From Marinobacter gelidimuriae (GTDB lineage: Bacteria > Pseudomonadota > Gammaproteobacteria > Pseudomonadales > Oleiphilaceae): a stretch of 64,000 bases of DNA. The notes beneath the pieces were generated by a model. It worked only from the letters and a program-made list of their open reading frames with translations. It ran no database searches and had not been told where the DNA came from. Below are positions 37,746-46,515 of this stretch, piece by piece (within the stretch, counting starts at the first letter, position 1; each line of letters opens with the position of its first letter). The position numbers were made by a program, and so were the translations under genes. The stretch lies in the NCBI RefSeq assembly GCF_000372805.1, contig NZ_KB889871.1:1-64000 (forward strand). Reading direction: 5' to 3'.

Positions 37746-38579
37746 ATGAACAATGATCTGTATGCAGTGATTGGTCATCCCATTAGCCATAGTAAGTCGC
37801 CGCGGATTCACAGCCTGTTTGCCAGCCAGACCGGCGAAGCGCTGGAGTACACGGCGATTCAGGCGCCCCTGGACGGTTTTGAAAACACCGTAACCGAGTT
37901 TTTTGCGCGCGGCGGCAAAGGCCTGAACGTGACTGTACCGTTTAAGGAAGCGGCCTGGCAGATGGCTGGCCGGCACAGCGCCCGCGCGCTCAAGGCTGGC
38001 GCGGCCAACACTCTGTACCAGGACAACGGCGTGTTGGTGGCAGACAACACCGACGGCGCAGGCTTGGTACAAGACTTGCTGCACAATCACCAAGTGGCAT
38101 TAAATGGCACCCGTGTTTTGATATTGGGTGCTGGTGGCGCGGTACGCGGTGTTCTAGTGCCACTGTTACTTGAACAGCCGCACACGCTGGTGATTGCTAA
38201 CCGCACGCCGGCCAAAGCGCAGAATCTGGCAGCGCTCTTTGCTGACGTTGCCGGTATTACCTGGCTTGGCAGCGAAGCGTACGACAGTATTGCCGGCGAT
38301 TTTGATGTCATCATCAACGGCACCAGTGCTAGCCTGCAGGGCGATTTACCGCCGCTGTCTGCAACGCTGCTCGGCGCTGATACGGTGATTTACGACATGA
38401 TGTACTCTGCTACAAACACGACATTTAACCAGTGGGCGCTGGATAATGGGGCAAAGCGCGTATATGACGGCTTGGGCATGCTGGTAGAGCAGGCGGCCGA
38501 AGCATTCGAAGTTTGGCGCGGGGTGCGGCCGCAAACTGCTCCGGTTATTGCCAGTCTGCGTGCGCTTACACACGGCTAA
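37746..38579 (+). CDS. aroE: Shikimate dehydrogenase
   Basis: A 277-residue protein with the AroE substrate-binding start (YAVIGHPISHSKSPRIHSLF), the catalytic LNVTVPFKEAAW with Lys, ADNTDGAGLV, and the NADP-binding loop GAGGAVRGVLVPLL followed by ANRTPAKA. It reduces 3-dehydroshikimate in aromatic amino acid synthesis. It follows hemF by 10 bases. The gene appears intact and ends the conserved lysM-to-aroE block. Confidence 0.95.
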   Translation: MNNDLYAVIGHPISHSKSPRIHSLFASQTGEALEYTAIQAPLDGFENTVTEFFARGGKGLNVTVPFKEAAWQMAGRHSARALKAGAANTLYQDNGVLVADNTDGAGLVQDLLHNHQVALNGTRVLILGAGGAVRGVLVPLLLEQPHTLVIANRTPAKAQNLAALFADVAGITWLGSEAYDSIAGDFDVIINGTSASLQGDLPPLSATLLGADTVIYDMMYSATNTTFNQWALDNGAKRVYDGLGMLVEQAAEAFEVWRGVRPQTAPVIASLRALTHG

Positions 38580-38637
38580 ATCAGACGAAACCAGGCGCAA
38601 CTCAAGCGAAGCAAATGGTTAAAACGAAGGTTAACCT

Positions 38638-39125
38638 ATGGATATACTGACGCTGGTAGGACTGGTTTCCGGGGTGCTGGTGGTGATATTGGCCATGGTG
38701 GTGCGTAAAGAAGGCATTTTGGGCCTTGAAAACCACCCGACCAGCAATGCTCCGAACGTTACGAGGTAGCAGAAAGAGTGTTCCGTGGCATCGGCGAATC
38801 GGCTCCGGCCATAGGAATGCTTGGCACTCTGGTAGGCTTGGTGCAAATGCTCAATACCCTTGATGACCCTTCCTCTATTGGCCCGGCTATGGCGATCGCC
38901 CTGCTGACCACGCTTTACGGTGCTTTTATTGCCCAGCTGATCGCCTTGCCCCTGGCGGATAAACTGCAGTTAAAAGCCGAAGACGAAATGCGCAACCAAC
39001 TTCTGATTGCCACTTCAATTCAAAAAATCCTGCAAGGTGAAAATCCACGGGTAATGACCGAACTGCTGTCATCGTTCCTGAACCCCGAGCAGCGCGACAG
39101 TCTGAAACGCGAGCAGGGGGCCTGA
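38638..39125 (+). pseudogene. motA/pomA-like flagellar stator gene, broken by internal deletions
   Basis: Pieces of a MotA/PomA-type stator protein occur in order but not complete. The first frame (ATG 38638) starts MDILTLVGLVSGVLVVILAM, then jumps to RKEGILGLENHPTSNA, a block that normally lies about 80 residues later, and stops. The second frame resumes at ERYEVAERVFRGIGESAPAIG (about 38754) and continues through GMLGTLVGLVQML and MAIALLTTLYGAFIAQLIA to a normal end. Thus one deletion, near 38695-38705, is in frame; a second, near 38745-38757, shifts the frame. Two of the four membrane helices are lost, so no proton or sodium channel can form. It directly precedes a motB-like gene that is also damaged. 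Confidence 0.82.
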
Positions 39126-39128
39126 GCC

Positions 39129-39575
39129 TTGGCCCGCCTAGCTCTTGCAACCCTGCCCAAGCGCAAAAAAGCAGGCGCCGCCGGTGCGCCAGCGTGGATT
39201 GTGACCTTTGCCGACCTGGCCACTTTGCTGCTGACGTTTTTCATACTGCTGTTGTCGTTCGCTGAAATGGACCTTGAGAAATACAAAGCAATGGCCGGCT
39301 ATACAGACGACAGGCCCATCGCCAGCAGCCGTTACCGTTCCAACTGGGATCTTTCAGCGGCGCGGGCGGTGTCGGTGGTACACGAGTTGGTTCTGAGCCG
39401 TGATGTGCCTGCCGATCGGGTGGTGGCCGCCGGCCGTGCTGAAACCAACCCGCTGGTGCCCAACAACAGCCCGGAAAACCGGGCCGTGAACCGGCGAGTG
39501 GAAATTGCCATTCGCGACCCGGTATGCCGCACCGACACTCCGGCAGAACAAATTCCTGCGGAAACTCTACCCTGA
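39129..39575 (+). pseudogene. motB-like gene with in-frame internal deletion
   Basis: This 148-residue frame (TTG start) holds both ends of a MotB/PomB-type stator protein. The N-terminal membrane anchor contains the channel Asp, APAWIVTFADLATLLLTFFILLLSF. The C-terminal part of the OmpA-like peptidoglycan-binding domain is TDDRPIASSRYRSNWDLSAARA and NRAVNRRVEIAI. About 150 residues that should separate MAG from the GHTDDRP block are missing; the junction is near 39293-39303. The anchor thus runs directly into the end of the OmpA domain. The protein is unlikely to work as a stator subunit, in line with the damaged motA before it. Confidence 0.78.
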
Positions 39576-39631
39576 GCGCGGGAGCTGACAACGGTATTTT
39601 TTATTTCAGGTTCTAAACGTTTCTATTTCTA

Positions 39632-40183
39632 TCAGTACGGGTAATCCCTTGCCTCAGCCAGATACTCGTCTTTGAGCTTTACATAGTTGCTGGCGGTATA
39701 CGGAAAAAAGCTCCGTTCCTTGTCGGTCAGTGCCCTGGCCTGCTTGCACGGCGAACCCACATACAGGTAGCCGGACTCCAAACGCTTGCCCGGGGGTACC
39801 AGGCAGCCCGCGCCGATAATCACCTCGTCTTCCACCACTGCACCGTCCATGATGATGCAGTCCATGCCTACCAGCACCCGGCTGCCCACAGTACAGCCAT
39901 GCAGCAGAGCCTTGTGGCCGATGGTAACGTCGTCACCAATAATCAGCGGCCAACCGCCGGGGTTGAAATCACTGGCGTGAGTGATGTGCAGCACCGAGCC
40001 ATCTTGAACACTGCAGCGCGCACCAATGCGGATTTTATGCATGTCACCGCGCACCACCGTCATCGGCCATATTGAACAATCTTCGCCGGTAATCACATCG
40101 CCAATCACGACTGCGCTGGGGTCTACCCAAGTGCGCTCGCCAAATTGTGGCGTGCTACCCTTGTGAGAACGTACATTCGCCAT
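39632..40183 (-). CDS. Gamma-carbonic-anhydrase-like hexapeptide protein (YrdA/PaaY type)
   Basis: A 183-residue left-handed beta-helix protein with a series of hexapeptide turns (VIGDVITGEDCSIWPMTVVR, then HKIRIGARCSVQDGSVLHIT). The zinc-binding histidines of gamma-class enzymes are at equivalent places (HITHASD, IGHKALLHGC). Enzyme activity in YrdA-like members is variable or absent, so the family name does not prove carbonic anhydrase function. It converges on the motB remnant and diverges from prlC by about 60 bases. Cytoplasmic. Confidence 0.85.
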   Translation of the reverse strand: MANVRSHKGSTPQFGERTWVDPSAVVIGDVITGEDCSIWPMTVVRGDMHKIRIGARCSVQDGSVLHITHASDFNPGGWPLIIGDDVTIGHKALLHGCTVGSRVLVGMDCIIMDGAVVEDEVIIGAGCLVPPGKRLESGYLYVGSPCKQARALTDKERSFFPYTASNYVKLKDEYLAEARDYPY

Positions 40184-40246
40184 TACATAGTCCTTTAGAT
40201 GTTTGTTTCAAATTACCCGACATTTGAACCGCTGAGAAGGGGAACG

Positions 40247-42292
40247 ATGAATAATCCACTACTGACCAACGACTTGCTACCCAAATTTGAACACGTGCGC
40301 ACTGAGCATATGGAAGGAGCGATCGACCAGATTCTCAGTGAAAATCGCATGAAAATTAACAGCCTGGCGCAGAACGAAGAACCCGACTGGGACACTCTGG
40401 TGCAGCCCATGCAGTCGCTTGAGAACAAACTGAGCAACGCTTGGTCGGTAATCTCACACCTGAACGCGGTGATGAACAACGACGACCTGCGCAAAGTGTA
40501 CAAAAACTGCCTGGAAAAGCTCACCGAGTACAGCACCGAGCTGAGCCAGAATGCGGTTTTGTGCGAGGCCTACAAAAAGCTGGCAGCCCGCGATGATTTC
40601 AGCAAACTCAGCGAAGCCCAGCAAAAAGCAGTGGAAAACACCCTGCGGGACTTTCACCTGGGCGGCGTTGATCTGCCCGATGATCAGAAAAAGCGCTACG
40701 CCGATCTGGCCCGCGAGCTTTCGGAGCTGTCCAACAGCTTCAGCGACAACGTTCTGGACGCCACCCAGCATTGGTTCAAGCAAATCACCGATAAAAGCGA
40801 GCTGACCGGCGTGCCTGAAAGTGCGCTGGAAGGCGCTAAAGCGGCGGCCAAACAGAAAGATCTGGATGGTTATGTCATTACTCTGGATTTCCCCAGCTTC
40901 CACCCGGTAATGACTTACTGCGACAATCGCGAGCTGCGCCGTGAAGTGTATGAAGCCTTTGTTACCCGCGCTTCCGATATGGGGCCAGACGCCGGCACTT
41001 GGGACAACACCCCGGTAATGGCAGAAATACTCAAACGCCGCCACGCCCTGGCACAATTACTGGGCTTTAATAACTTTGCCGAGCGCTCTCTGGTCACAAA
41101 AATGGCCCGCGGTACCGATGAAGTATTGGGCTTTTTGACGGATCTGGCGAACAAAGCCAAGCCGGTGGCAGAGCAGGAATTCGCCGAGCTCAAGGCCTTT
41201 GCAAAAGACGAACATGGCCTGGACGACTTGCAGGCCTGGGATATTGGTTACTGCAGCGAAAAATTGCGCCAACAGCGCTACGACATTTCCCCGGAAGCCC
41301 TGCGCCCCTGGTTTCCGGTGGATAAAGTGGTGCCTGGCCTGTTCCGCGTGACAGAAAAGCTGTTCGATATCCAGATTGAAGCCAAGCCAGAGGTAGAAAC
41401 CTGGCACGAAGACGCCACCGCCTACTGCATCAGCCGTAACGGCGAGCCCATTGCCTGGTTCTATCTAGACCTGTTTGCCCGCCAGGGCAAACGTGGCGGC
41501 GCCTGGATGGCGGATTGCCGGGTACGCTGGCGTAACCTGCGCGGCACCCTGCAGCTGCCGGTGGCTTTCCTGACCTGCAACTTCACCCCACCGGTGAACG
41601 GCAAGCCGTCGCTGCTGACCCACGATGAGGTCACCACCCTGTTCCACGAGTTCGGCCACGGTCTGCACCACATGCTGACCCAGGTGGAGGTAATGGACGT
41701 GTCGGGCATTAATGGTGTGGCGTGGGACGCGGTCGAACTGCCAAGCCAGTTCCTCGAAAACTGGTGCTGGAACCCGGAATCGCTGGCGCTGATTGCGGCC
41801 CACCACGAAACCGGTGAGCCGCTACCGCAGGATATGTTGGAAAAGCTGTTAGCCGCGAAGAACTTCCAGTCGGGCATGGGGTTGGTGCGTCAGCTTGAAT
41901 TCTCGCTGTTCGATTTCCGCCTGCACGCCGAGTTCGTCGACACAGCGCCAACCAATCCGCTGGATATGCACCGCCAGGTTCGTAGGAAAATTGCGGTGGT
42001 GGAATCACCAGAGTTTAATCGCTTCCCCAACTCTTTTTCCCACATCTTCGCCGGTGGTTACGCAGCGGGCTATTACAGCTACAAATGGGCCGAAGTGCTG
42101 GCGGCGGACGCGTTCTCGTTGTTCGAGCAAAACGGCATTTTCGATCCGCAAACCGGCAAGTCGTTCTTGCAAAATATTCTGGAGAAAGGCGGTTCACAAG
42201 AACCCATGGAGCTGTTCAAAGCCTTCCGCGGCCGCGAACCCGAGGTAGACGCGTTGTTGCAGCAAACCGGCATCAGCCCGCAAGTCGCCTGA
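40247..42292 (+). CDS. prlC: Oligopeptidase A (M3 family)
   Basis: The 681-residue protein is a full-length M3 zinc metallopeptidase. TLFHEFGHGLHHML (about 462-475) contains the HExxH-type HEFGH motif, with the third ligand Glu in the following helix. LPSQFLENWCWNPESL and FNRFPNSFSHIFAGGYAAGYYSYKWAE are standard blocks. It degrades cytoplasmic peptides, including cleaved signal peptides. The ATG at 40247 follows GAAGGGGAAC and is preferred to the upstream frame to 40199. yheV follows after 69 bases that contain a GCCGGC hairpin. Confidence 0.94.
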   Translation: MNNPLLTNDLLPKFEHVRTEHMEGAIDQILSENRMKINSLAQNEEPDWDTLVQPMQSLENKLSNAWSVISHLNAVMNNDDLRKVYKNCLEKLTEYSTELSQNAVLCEAYKKLAARDDFSKLSEAQQKAVENTLRDFHLGGVDLPDDQKKRYADLARELSELSNSFSDNVLDATQHWFKQITDKSELTGVPESALEGAKAAAKQKDLDGYVITLDFPSFHPVMTYCDNRELRREVYEAFVTRASDMGPDAGTWDNTPVMAEILKRRHALAQLLGFNNFAERSLVTKMARGTDEVLGFLTDLANKAKPVAEQEFAELKAFAKDEHGLDDLQAWDIGYCSEKLRQQRYDISPEALRPWFPVDKVVPGLFRVTEKLFDIQIEAKPEVETWHEDATAYCISRNGEPIAWFYLDLFARQGKRGGAWMADCRVRWRNLRGTLQLPVAFLTCNFTPPVNGKPSLLTHDEVTTLFHEFGHGLHHMLTQVEVMDVSGINGVAWDAVELPSQFLENWCWNPESLALIAAHHETGEPLPQDMLEKLLAAKNFQSGMGLVRQLEFSLFDFRLHAEFVDTAPTNPLDMHRQVRRKIAVVESPEFNRFPNSFSHIFAGGYAAGYYSYKWAEVLAADAFSLFEQNGIFDPQTGKSFLQNILEKGGSQEPMELFKAFRGREPEVDALLQQTGISPQVA

Positions 42293-42361
42293 CTCCATCT
42301 ACCATAGGCAACCCGCCCCGCCGGCCAAAGCCGGCAGGGCCATTTAATGTGGAGTTATAAA

Positions 42362-42607
42362 ATGCCAAGCCCGAAACGCTTCATCGCCGGCGCTGTTTGT
42401 CCCCGCTGTGCGGAGATGGACAAAATCACCATGTATACCGACGACGCCGACGAACAAATCCGCGAATGTATTGCCTGTGGTTTCACCGATGGCATCTCTG
42501 ACATAGAAGCTCCGGCTGCCCCGGAACTGCAAACCCGCGTGAACAGGCGCAAAAACGAAGACGACCATACGGTAAAGCAGGTGGTGTTCTTTAAAGGTGG
42601 GGATTAG
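42362..42607 (+). CDS. YheV-family zinc-ribbon protein
   Basis: An 81-residue protein of the YheV (DUF2387) family. FIAGAVCPRCAEMDKI and ECIACGF give the CxxC...CxxC zinc ribbon at residues about 14-17 and 38-41, and VKQVVFFKGG is the usual end. The function is unknown. In enterobacteria and relatives it follows prlC, the same context as here. The ATG at 42362 is chosen because TGGAG lies 10 bases upstream. Confidence 0.85.
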   Translation: MPSPKRFIAGAVCPRCAEMDKITMYTDDADEQIRECIACGFTDGISDIEAPAAPELQTRVNRRKNEDDHTVKQVVFFKGGD

Positions 42608-42662
42608 GTGGCTGGGCAGGAGCTTATGTAGCCTGATTTTGCGGTGGAGGGTGGAGGGTGGA

Positions 42663-42732
42663 GGGTGTCTTTTCTTCTGGGAAAAACAACTCGCTGCGCT
42701 CAGACATCTTTTTCCCGACAGAAAAGACACCC
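42663..42732. repeat. Stem-loop element, core-loop family, copy A
   Basis: The left arm (42663-42686, starting GGGTGTCTTTTC) pairs with the right arm (42709-42732) with few mismatches. The loop carries, on the minus strand, the core TGTCTGAGCGCAGCGAGTT. The same 19 bases form the loop of a second element at 58761-58829 whose arms are unrelated in sequence. Short GGTGGAGG repeats precede the left arm. Confidence 0.75.
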
Positions 42733-42795
42733 CACACCCTTCCCATTTGACTGCGGAGATATGCTGGCAAATAACACAGCCAGTTTTTCCGCAAA

Positions 42796-42820
42796 GGGGA
42801 CGGATTTCAAATCCGTCCCC
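42796..42820. repeat. Palindromic repeat, GGGACGGA variant, copy 5
   Basis: A perfect 12-bp inverted repeat, GGGGACGGATTT, surrounds a central C, so it is in the opposite orientation to copy 4. It is 22 bases from copy 6 in a 370-base region without genes. Confidence 0.88.
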
Positions 42821-42842
42821 GGTCTCCCGTTCCCAAGTTCAA

Positions 42843-42867
42843 AGGGACAGATTTCAAATCTGTCCCT
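42843..42867. repeat. Palindromic repeat, GGGACAGA family, copy 6
   Basis: A perfect inverted repeat, AGGGACAGATTT, surrounds a central C. A half-copy, GAAATCTGTCC, follows near 42876. As in the 3984/4023 pair, an ACAGA copy and an ACGGA copy stand together. Confidence 0.86.
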
Positions 42868-42981
42868 GGGTTCCGAAATCTGTCCTTAAGCTGCGGGCAT
42901 AACCGAGTTGTTCCAACCACCCTCATCGCAGCCCCCACAATTCGCAGGCTGCAACAGGCAAAACTCCCAAACCCCCAACCT

Positions 42982-43787
42982 TTAGAGAACCATTGCGGCA
43001 ACCCACCCAAAGCCAAGCAAGGGCAGGTTGAAGTGCAGGAACGTGGGTACTACGGAATCCCATATGTGATTGTGCTGGCCGTCGGCATTCAGGCCGGCGG
43101 TGGGCCCGAGTGTCGAGTCAGAAGCTGGCGAACCCGCGTCACCCAATGCACCCGCCACAGTGCCGACCAAGGCAATGATGGCCACAGAGCATACCCAGGG
43201 CAGGCAGAGCCATGGCTTTCATGACGCTCAGACCTTCGATATCGCCACCGTTGGCGCTGATTTTAGCCATCAGAATTTCATTCAGGTAAATACCACCAAA
43301 ACCTACGGGTATGAACATGTACGGGGTAATCAGGCCGAAGGTAAGTGCGCACGCGACCATACGGCGGTCCATTTTCAGCTTGGCCATGACATACAGCAGC
43401 GGCGGAACCACCAGTGGAATAAACGCAATGTGAATCGGCAGGATGTTCTGGGACGACAGCGCAATGGCCGCCAGAATGGCGATGATAATGTAGCGCACGC
43501 TTTTCACAGCCGTACTGCTACTTTTGCTTTGCCCGACTTTGGCGAGGATTTTGTCGGCCAGCAGGTTGGCCAGACCAGATTTACCGATAGCAACCGCAAA
43601 GGCGCCCAGGGTAGCGTAAGACAGCGCCACTTTGGCGCCTCCGCCCAGGCCATTGTTGAACGCATCAATGGTGTCGTTCAGCGACATTCCGGCAATCAGG
43701 CCGCCGGAAACGGCGCCTACTATCAGGGCAACAACAACGTGAATGCGGGCCAAGCATGATCAGCACCGCAGCAACAACGGCATTCAT
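42982..43787 (-). pseudogene. Na+/H+ antiporter family gene, frameshifted and internally deleted
   Basis: Three minus-strand pieces spell one transporter. The start MNAVVAAVLIML at 43787 loses frame by one extra base near 43750. RIHVVVALIVGAVSGGLIAG then runs to [13 protein letters not shown]. After a second frame change near 43187 the end is [39 protein letters not shown] and [13 protein letters not shown]. In intact members of this Na+/H+ antiporter family (PF03553 type) about 150 residues separate PALGML from the block before [15 protein letters not shown]. Here they are gone, so the second frame change is a deletion junction. The remaining 266 codons cannot make a functional carrier. Confidence 0.8.
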
Positions 43788-43901
43788 GGCAAACTCCGGG
43801 TACGCGTAATGAGTTATCTCGCCTTCTTGCGATGGCTGAGATTATGAAAACGCGGTAATGTGCAGTAATTTGCCAGCTTAGTCAAAGGGCTTGTGTAACG
43901 T

Positions 43902-44132
43902 TTAGGGTTGGTCGATACGAGCAAAACGCGGAAGCTGCTCGCCTGCAACGTTTACGGTTTCGCGGAACATGCTGAGGGGGCGCACCCAAAGGCTGTAATC
44001 GCCGTAGAGGCAGCGGTAGACCACCAATTTTTCCTCGGTCTCGCTGTGGCGGGCAATGTCGATCACTTCGTAATCTTTGCCCTTGTAGTGCCGATAGCGG
44101 CCCGGAAGGATATCTGTTTTTTTTTCAGTCAT
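43902..44132 (-). CDS. DUF1653 domain protein
   Basis: A 76-residue protein filled by the DUF1653 domain: LPGRYRHYKGKDYEVIDIAR, then LVVYRCLYGDYSLWVRPLSMF and FARI. It is a small beta-rich domain of unknown function found alone or fused to other enzymes. It stands between the antiporter remnant and the haemoglobin gene, with no obvious operon partner. Confidence 0.85.
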   Translation of the reverse strand: MTEKKTDILPGRYRHYKGKDYEVIDIARHSETEEKLVVYRCLYGDYSLWVRPLSMFRETVNVAGEQLPRFARIDQP

Positions 44133-44220
44133 GCGGGTGTCGTGCCTCGTTTTCGTTGCACTTGTCTTTGCTGCCTTTGTCTTTATAGCCCTTTTTGTGA
44201 CTTTTTTTCACTGCGGGCTT

Positions 44221-44670
44221 TCAAAGATGCCGGATATCCGGGTACATCGGTAGCAGTTTTTTAATCAGCCGGTTCTGCGCCGCTGTTGGCACATCGTTTT
44301 CTTCCATAGCGAGAATAAGGTTCTCTACCAGGGCATTAAACTGGGTGTCTGTAATCCCCATGGCCGCGTGTGATTCGCGCATCTCGCGCCCTGCATACTC
44401 GCATGGGCCGCCACTGAGTTCACACAATTGGTCTGTCAGGTGGCGATGAAACTGCGCAACGTTTATGCCCTTGAACTGATGACTAATTCGCGTGTCATCC
44501 ACGATGAGATACAGCAGATCCTCCACCACATCCGCAATGCCTGCGCGCTCGCCTAACTGAAGATAGAGGCTGTTGTCGGGTTCGCGGTGAAAGCTTTGGC
44601 AGCCCGTTAGAACAAGGCTGGCCAAGACAACAAGAGCGGCGAAGAGGGTTGTCATTATGCCTAGGCGCAT
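44221..44670 (-). CDS. Group 1 truncated haemoglobin, lipoprotein
   Basis: The 149-residue product begins with a lipoprotein signal (LASLVLTGC lipobox, Cys about residue 24). A group 1 truncated globin follows: SLYLQLGERAGIADVVEDLL, then FKGINVAQFHRHLTDQLCELSGGPCEYAGREMRESHAAMGIT, where the H of ESHAAMGI is the expected proximal haem ligand. It is likely an outer-membrane-linked or periplasmic haem protein for O2 or NO chemistry. It is the last gene of the group cupredoxin - sensor - DUF3034 - globin, a set I recall from other marine gammaproteobacteria. The two genes before it are truncated by one deletion. Confidence 0.85.
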   Translation of the reverse strand: MRLGIMTTLFAALVVLASLVLTGCQSFHREPDNSLYLQLGERAGIADVVEDLLYLIVDDTRISHQFKGINVAQFHRHLTDQLCELSGGPCEYAGREMRESHAAMGITDTQFNALVENLILAMEENDVPTAAQNRLIKKLLPMYPDIRHL

Positions 44671-44672
44671 GA

Positions 44673-44935
44673 TCAGAAACTCCCCTGCAGAGACAGATAA
44701 ACACCCTGCTGATCTTTCAGGGCTGCGACATCACCCAGATTAACGGACGCTGCTGTCACGGCCAGCCTACGGTCCGGTACCCAGGCAACAAACAGGTCCC
44801 TCCAGTCGTCTTCGCGGGCAAAGCTCATGTTATCCGGCTTCTGTCGGTACTCGGCGCCCAGCAGCCATTGCCGGTTAATAAATACGCCGGCGCCGGCTTC
44901 GGCCATAAACTCATAGCTAGTGTCCATCCGGAAAC
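44673..44935 (-). pseudogene. DUF3034 protein, C-terminal fragment
   Basis: The last 84 residues of a DUF3034 outer-membrane-type beta-barrel protein remain: TSYEFMAEAGAGVFINRQWL, LLGAEYRQKPDN and REDDWRDLFVAWVPDRRLAV, ending in Phe as usual for outer membrane proteins. The usual N-terminal two thirds, with the signal peptide, are missing. The sequence upstream switches at about 44935 to the sensor gene fragment in another frame, so one deletion joined the two genes. It lies two bases before the globin gene. Confidence 0.75.
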
Positions 44936-45631
44936 GTAAGAATCTGATTTATTTGCAGAAATAGGAGAAAAGAAGGCGCTGTCGATATCGGAGGACGCGG
45001 CAAAGTTAGTGAAACCGCCGGGGCCGTTCGGGCTCGCTCGGAAAATAACCGAACTGCCGCTGAGCAGGGCGATGATATTTGCCAGTTCCTGATCCAGCTC
45101 GAAACCGGCAACCAGCCATGCTCTTAACCCGGGTGCTTCTACAGGAATGACCAGCACCTCATAGCCGCGCTGACTAATGGTCAGCAGTGAACGGTCAGCA
45201 CCGTTTTTACGCGCCGTCGCCGTCGCCAGCTGCGTTTCGGTAATGCCGGGTATCGTTTGTGTCAGCGTAGATGCCAGCAGTTGTCCCTGGCTATCCAGCA
45301 GTAGCGCAAAGTCTGCGTCTACGCGCCCGCTGTGGTTTTCCAGAGCGCTGCTCAGGGTTGCGGGATCGCCGCTGGCAATGGCAGAACGAAAACCAAAGTC
45401 GCGGACAACGACATCCAGGCGGGAGAGCTCGAGGTCGGTGCGGCGTTCAATCACCTCGGTGGTCAGGCACTCGGCAATCGTGAGTTGTTCCAGGGCACGG
45501 CGTTTTTCGTCTTCGAACAGGTACACCATCATCAGCGCGCCGATCAGCAGGCTTACCAGGGCGACCATAGCAACCATGGCCGTAACCAGGCGACCGCGAA
45601 ACCCTATGCGGTTAGTCCGCCCGCCCATCAA
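44936..45631 (-). pseudogene. Cache-type sensor (probable diguanylate cyclase), N-terminal fragment
   Basis: About 230 residues remain: a membrane helix (LVTAMVAMVALVSLLIGALMM, about 14-34) and a periplasmic double-Cache-like sensing domain (SRLDVVVRDFGFRSAIASGD, ADFALLLDSQGQLLAST). The second membrane helix, HAMP and output (GGDEF and/or EAL) parts expected in this family are absent because the frame runs into DUF3034 sequence. The start overlaps the stop of the cupredoxin gene (ATGA), so it belonged to that operon. The output domain is an inference from related operons. Confidence 0.7.
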
Positions 45632-46293
45632 AGTTCTTGAAATCGCTTTTGAAGATCATCCATCGGGCCCTCGATGCGTGGCTCGGGCGTAAGCTCAATG
45701 CTGACGGTTTCTATACTGGGATTTGTCAGGCTGGCAGTATTAATTTCCCGAACCAGCGGCCTGGTGTTGTCTGGTAGGCGTGGGTGCCAGATATTCAGGC
45801 TCAGCGAGCCGGGTACCTGAGTGTCGCCGAAGTCTAGCGTGATCGTTACCTCGCCCTGCTCATTGGTTTGGCCGATGGCACGGGTGTCGGCGACAACAAT
45901 AAAAGCCTGCATATGGTCGTGAATATTACAGCCAAGCTCGACAATGCCGGGCTGATCAAACACAACCGGTGCTTCGGGCTTATCAGCATAGAGTTCGAGA
46001 TTAAAGGTTTTCGCCGGCGAAAAAGAATAGACGTGATGCTGAGTGTTGTCTTGATTGGGGAAGTCCACGCTAGAATCTACAGGCAGAATCAACACGTGGG
46101 GATGAAACATGCGGTTTTTCTGAGACACTTCTGACCGCACGGGAGAGGGCTTGCTGCCGTCATTTAAATACACAACGGCGCCCGCGACCGGCGCTGCGCC
46201 ATCAGCAAGCTGAACCCTGACCGTCAATTCATCTGCCAGTAAAGAAGTCGGTAGAAGACAACAGGCCAACAGCAAAACGGTTTGTTTTTTCAT
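45628..46293 (-). CDS. Periplasmic cupredoxin-like protein (methylamine utilization type)
   Basis: This 221-residue protein has a signal peptide (MKKQTVLLLACCLLPTSLLA). A cupredoxin-like domain follows with HPHVLILPVDSSVDFPNQDN and the metal-binding cluster LGCNIHDHMQAFIVVAD (Cys, His, His, Met in plastocyanin-like spacing, about 121-137). A preceding His in NTQHHVYSF can complete the copper site. Relatives are annotated as methylamine utilization proteins without proof of that role. It is the first gene of the cupredoxin-sensor-DUF3034-globin operon and probably delivers or senses copper or redox state in the periplasm. Confidence 0.75.
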   Translation of the reverse strand: MKKQTVLLLACCLLPTSLLADELTVRVQLADGAAPVAGAVVYLNDGSKPSPVRSEVSQKNRMFHPHVLILPVDSSVDFPNQDNTQHHVYSFSPAKTFNLELYADKPEAPVVFDQPGIVELGCNIHDHMQAFIVVADTRAIGQTNEQGEVTITLDFGDTQVPGSLSLNIWHPRLPDNTRPLVREINTASLTNPSIETVSIELTPEPRIEGPMDDLQKRFQEL

Positions 46294-46365
46294 TTTGGCT
46301 ACGAACCTTTCTATTGGGCAGAGCCTTTCGATTGAGCAGAATCTTCCGGGGCCGGGTGGAGTCAG

Positions 46366-46434
46366 GCACGGCCAAGTTTGCCAAATAACGCGTGTACCAG
46401 CAGGTTAGCACGAGTTGCTTCCATATCGACAAGC
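46366..46434 (-). pseudogene. Short remnant similar to the gene at 47007-47699
   Basis: The minus strand reads LVDMEATRANLLVHALFG followed by a stop. The downstream gene at 47007 contains LVDMEATRANLLVHELIGEP, so 14 of 14 leading residues agree. Nothing further upstream aligns, so only this block remains, between the cupredoxin gene and the DoxX gene. Confidence 0.6.
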
Positions 46435-46515
46435 CCTCCAGCCTTTACCTTTAAAGTGGCAATAGTGGCCAGGTTCCAGCGGGGCTTCAGCAGACACGGA
46501 ATCCTCGTTTGGCAC

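Noticed and set aside
39129..39575. A genuine short OmpA-family protein
   Set aside because: The anchor and the OmpA tail match MotB at both ends and it follows a broken motA; a deletion is the simpler reading, although the frame is open.
43070..43759. A 229-residue open frame on the plus strand
   Set aside because: It lies opposite the antiporter remnant, whose frames give a clear family match; the plus frame is rich in His/Gln/Asn without any motif.
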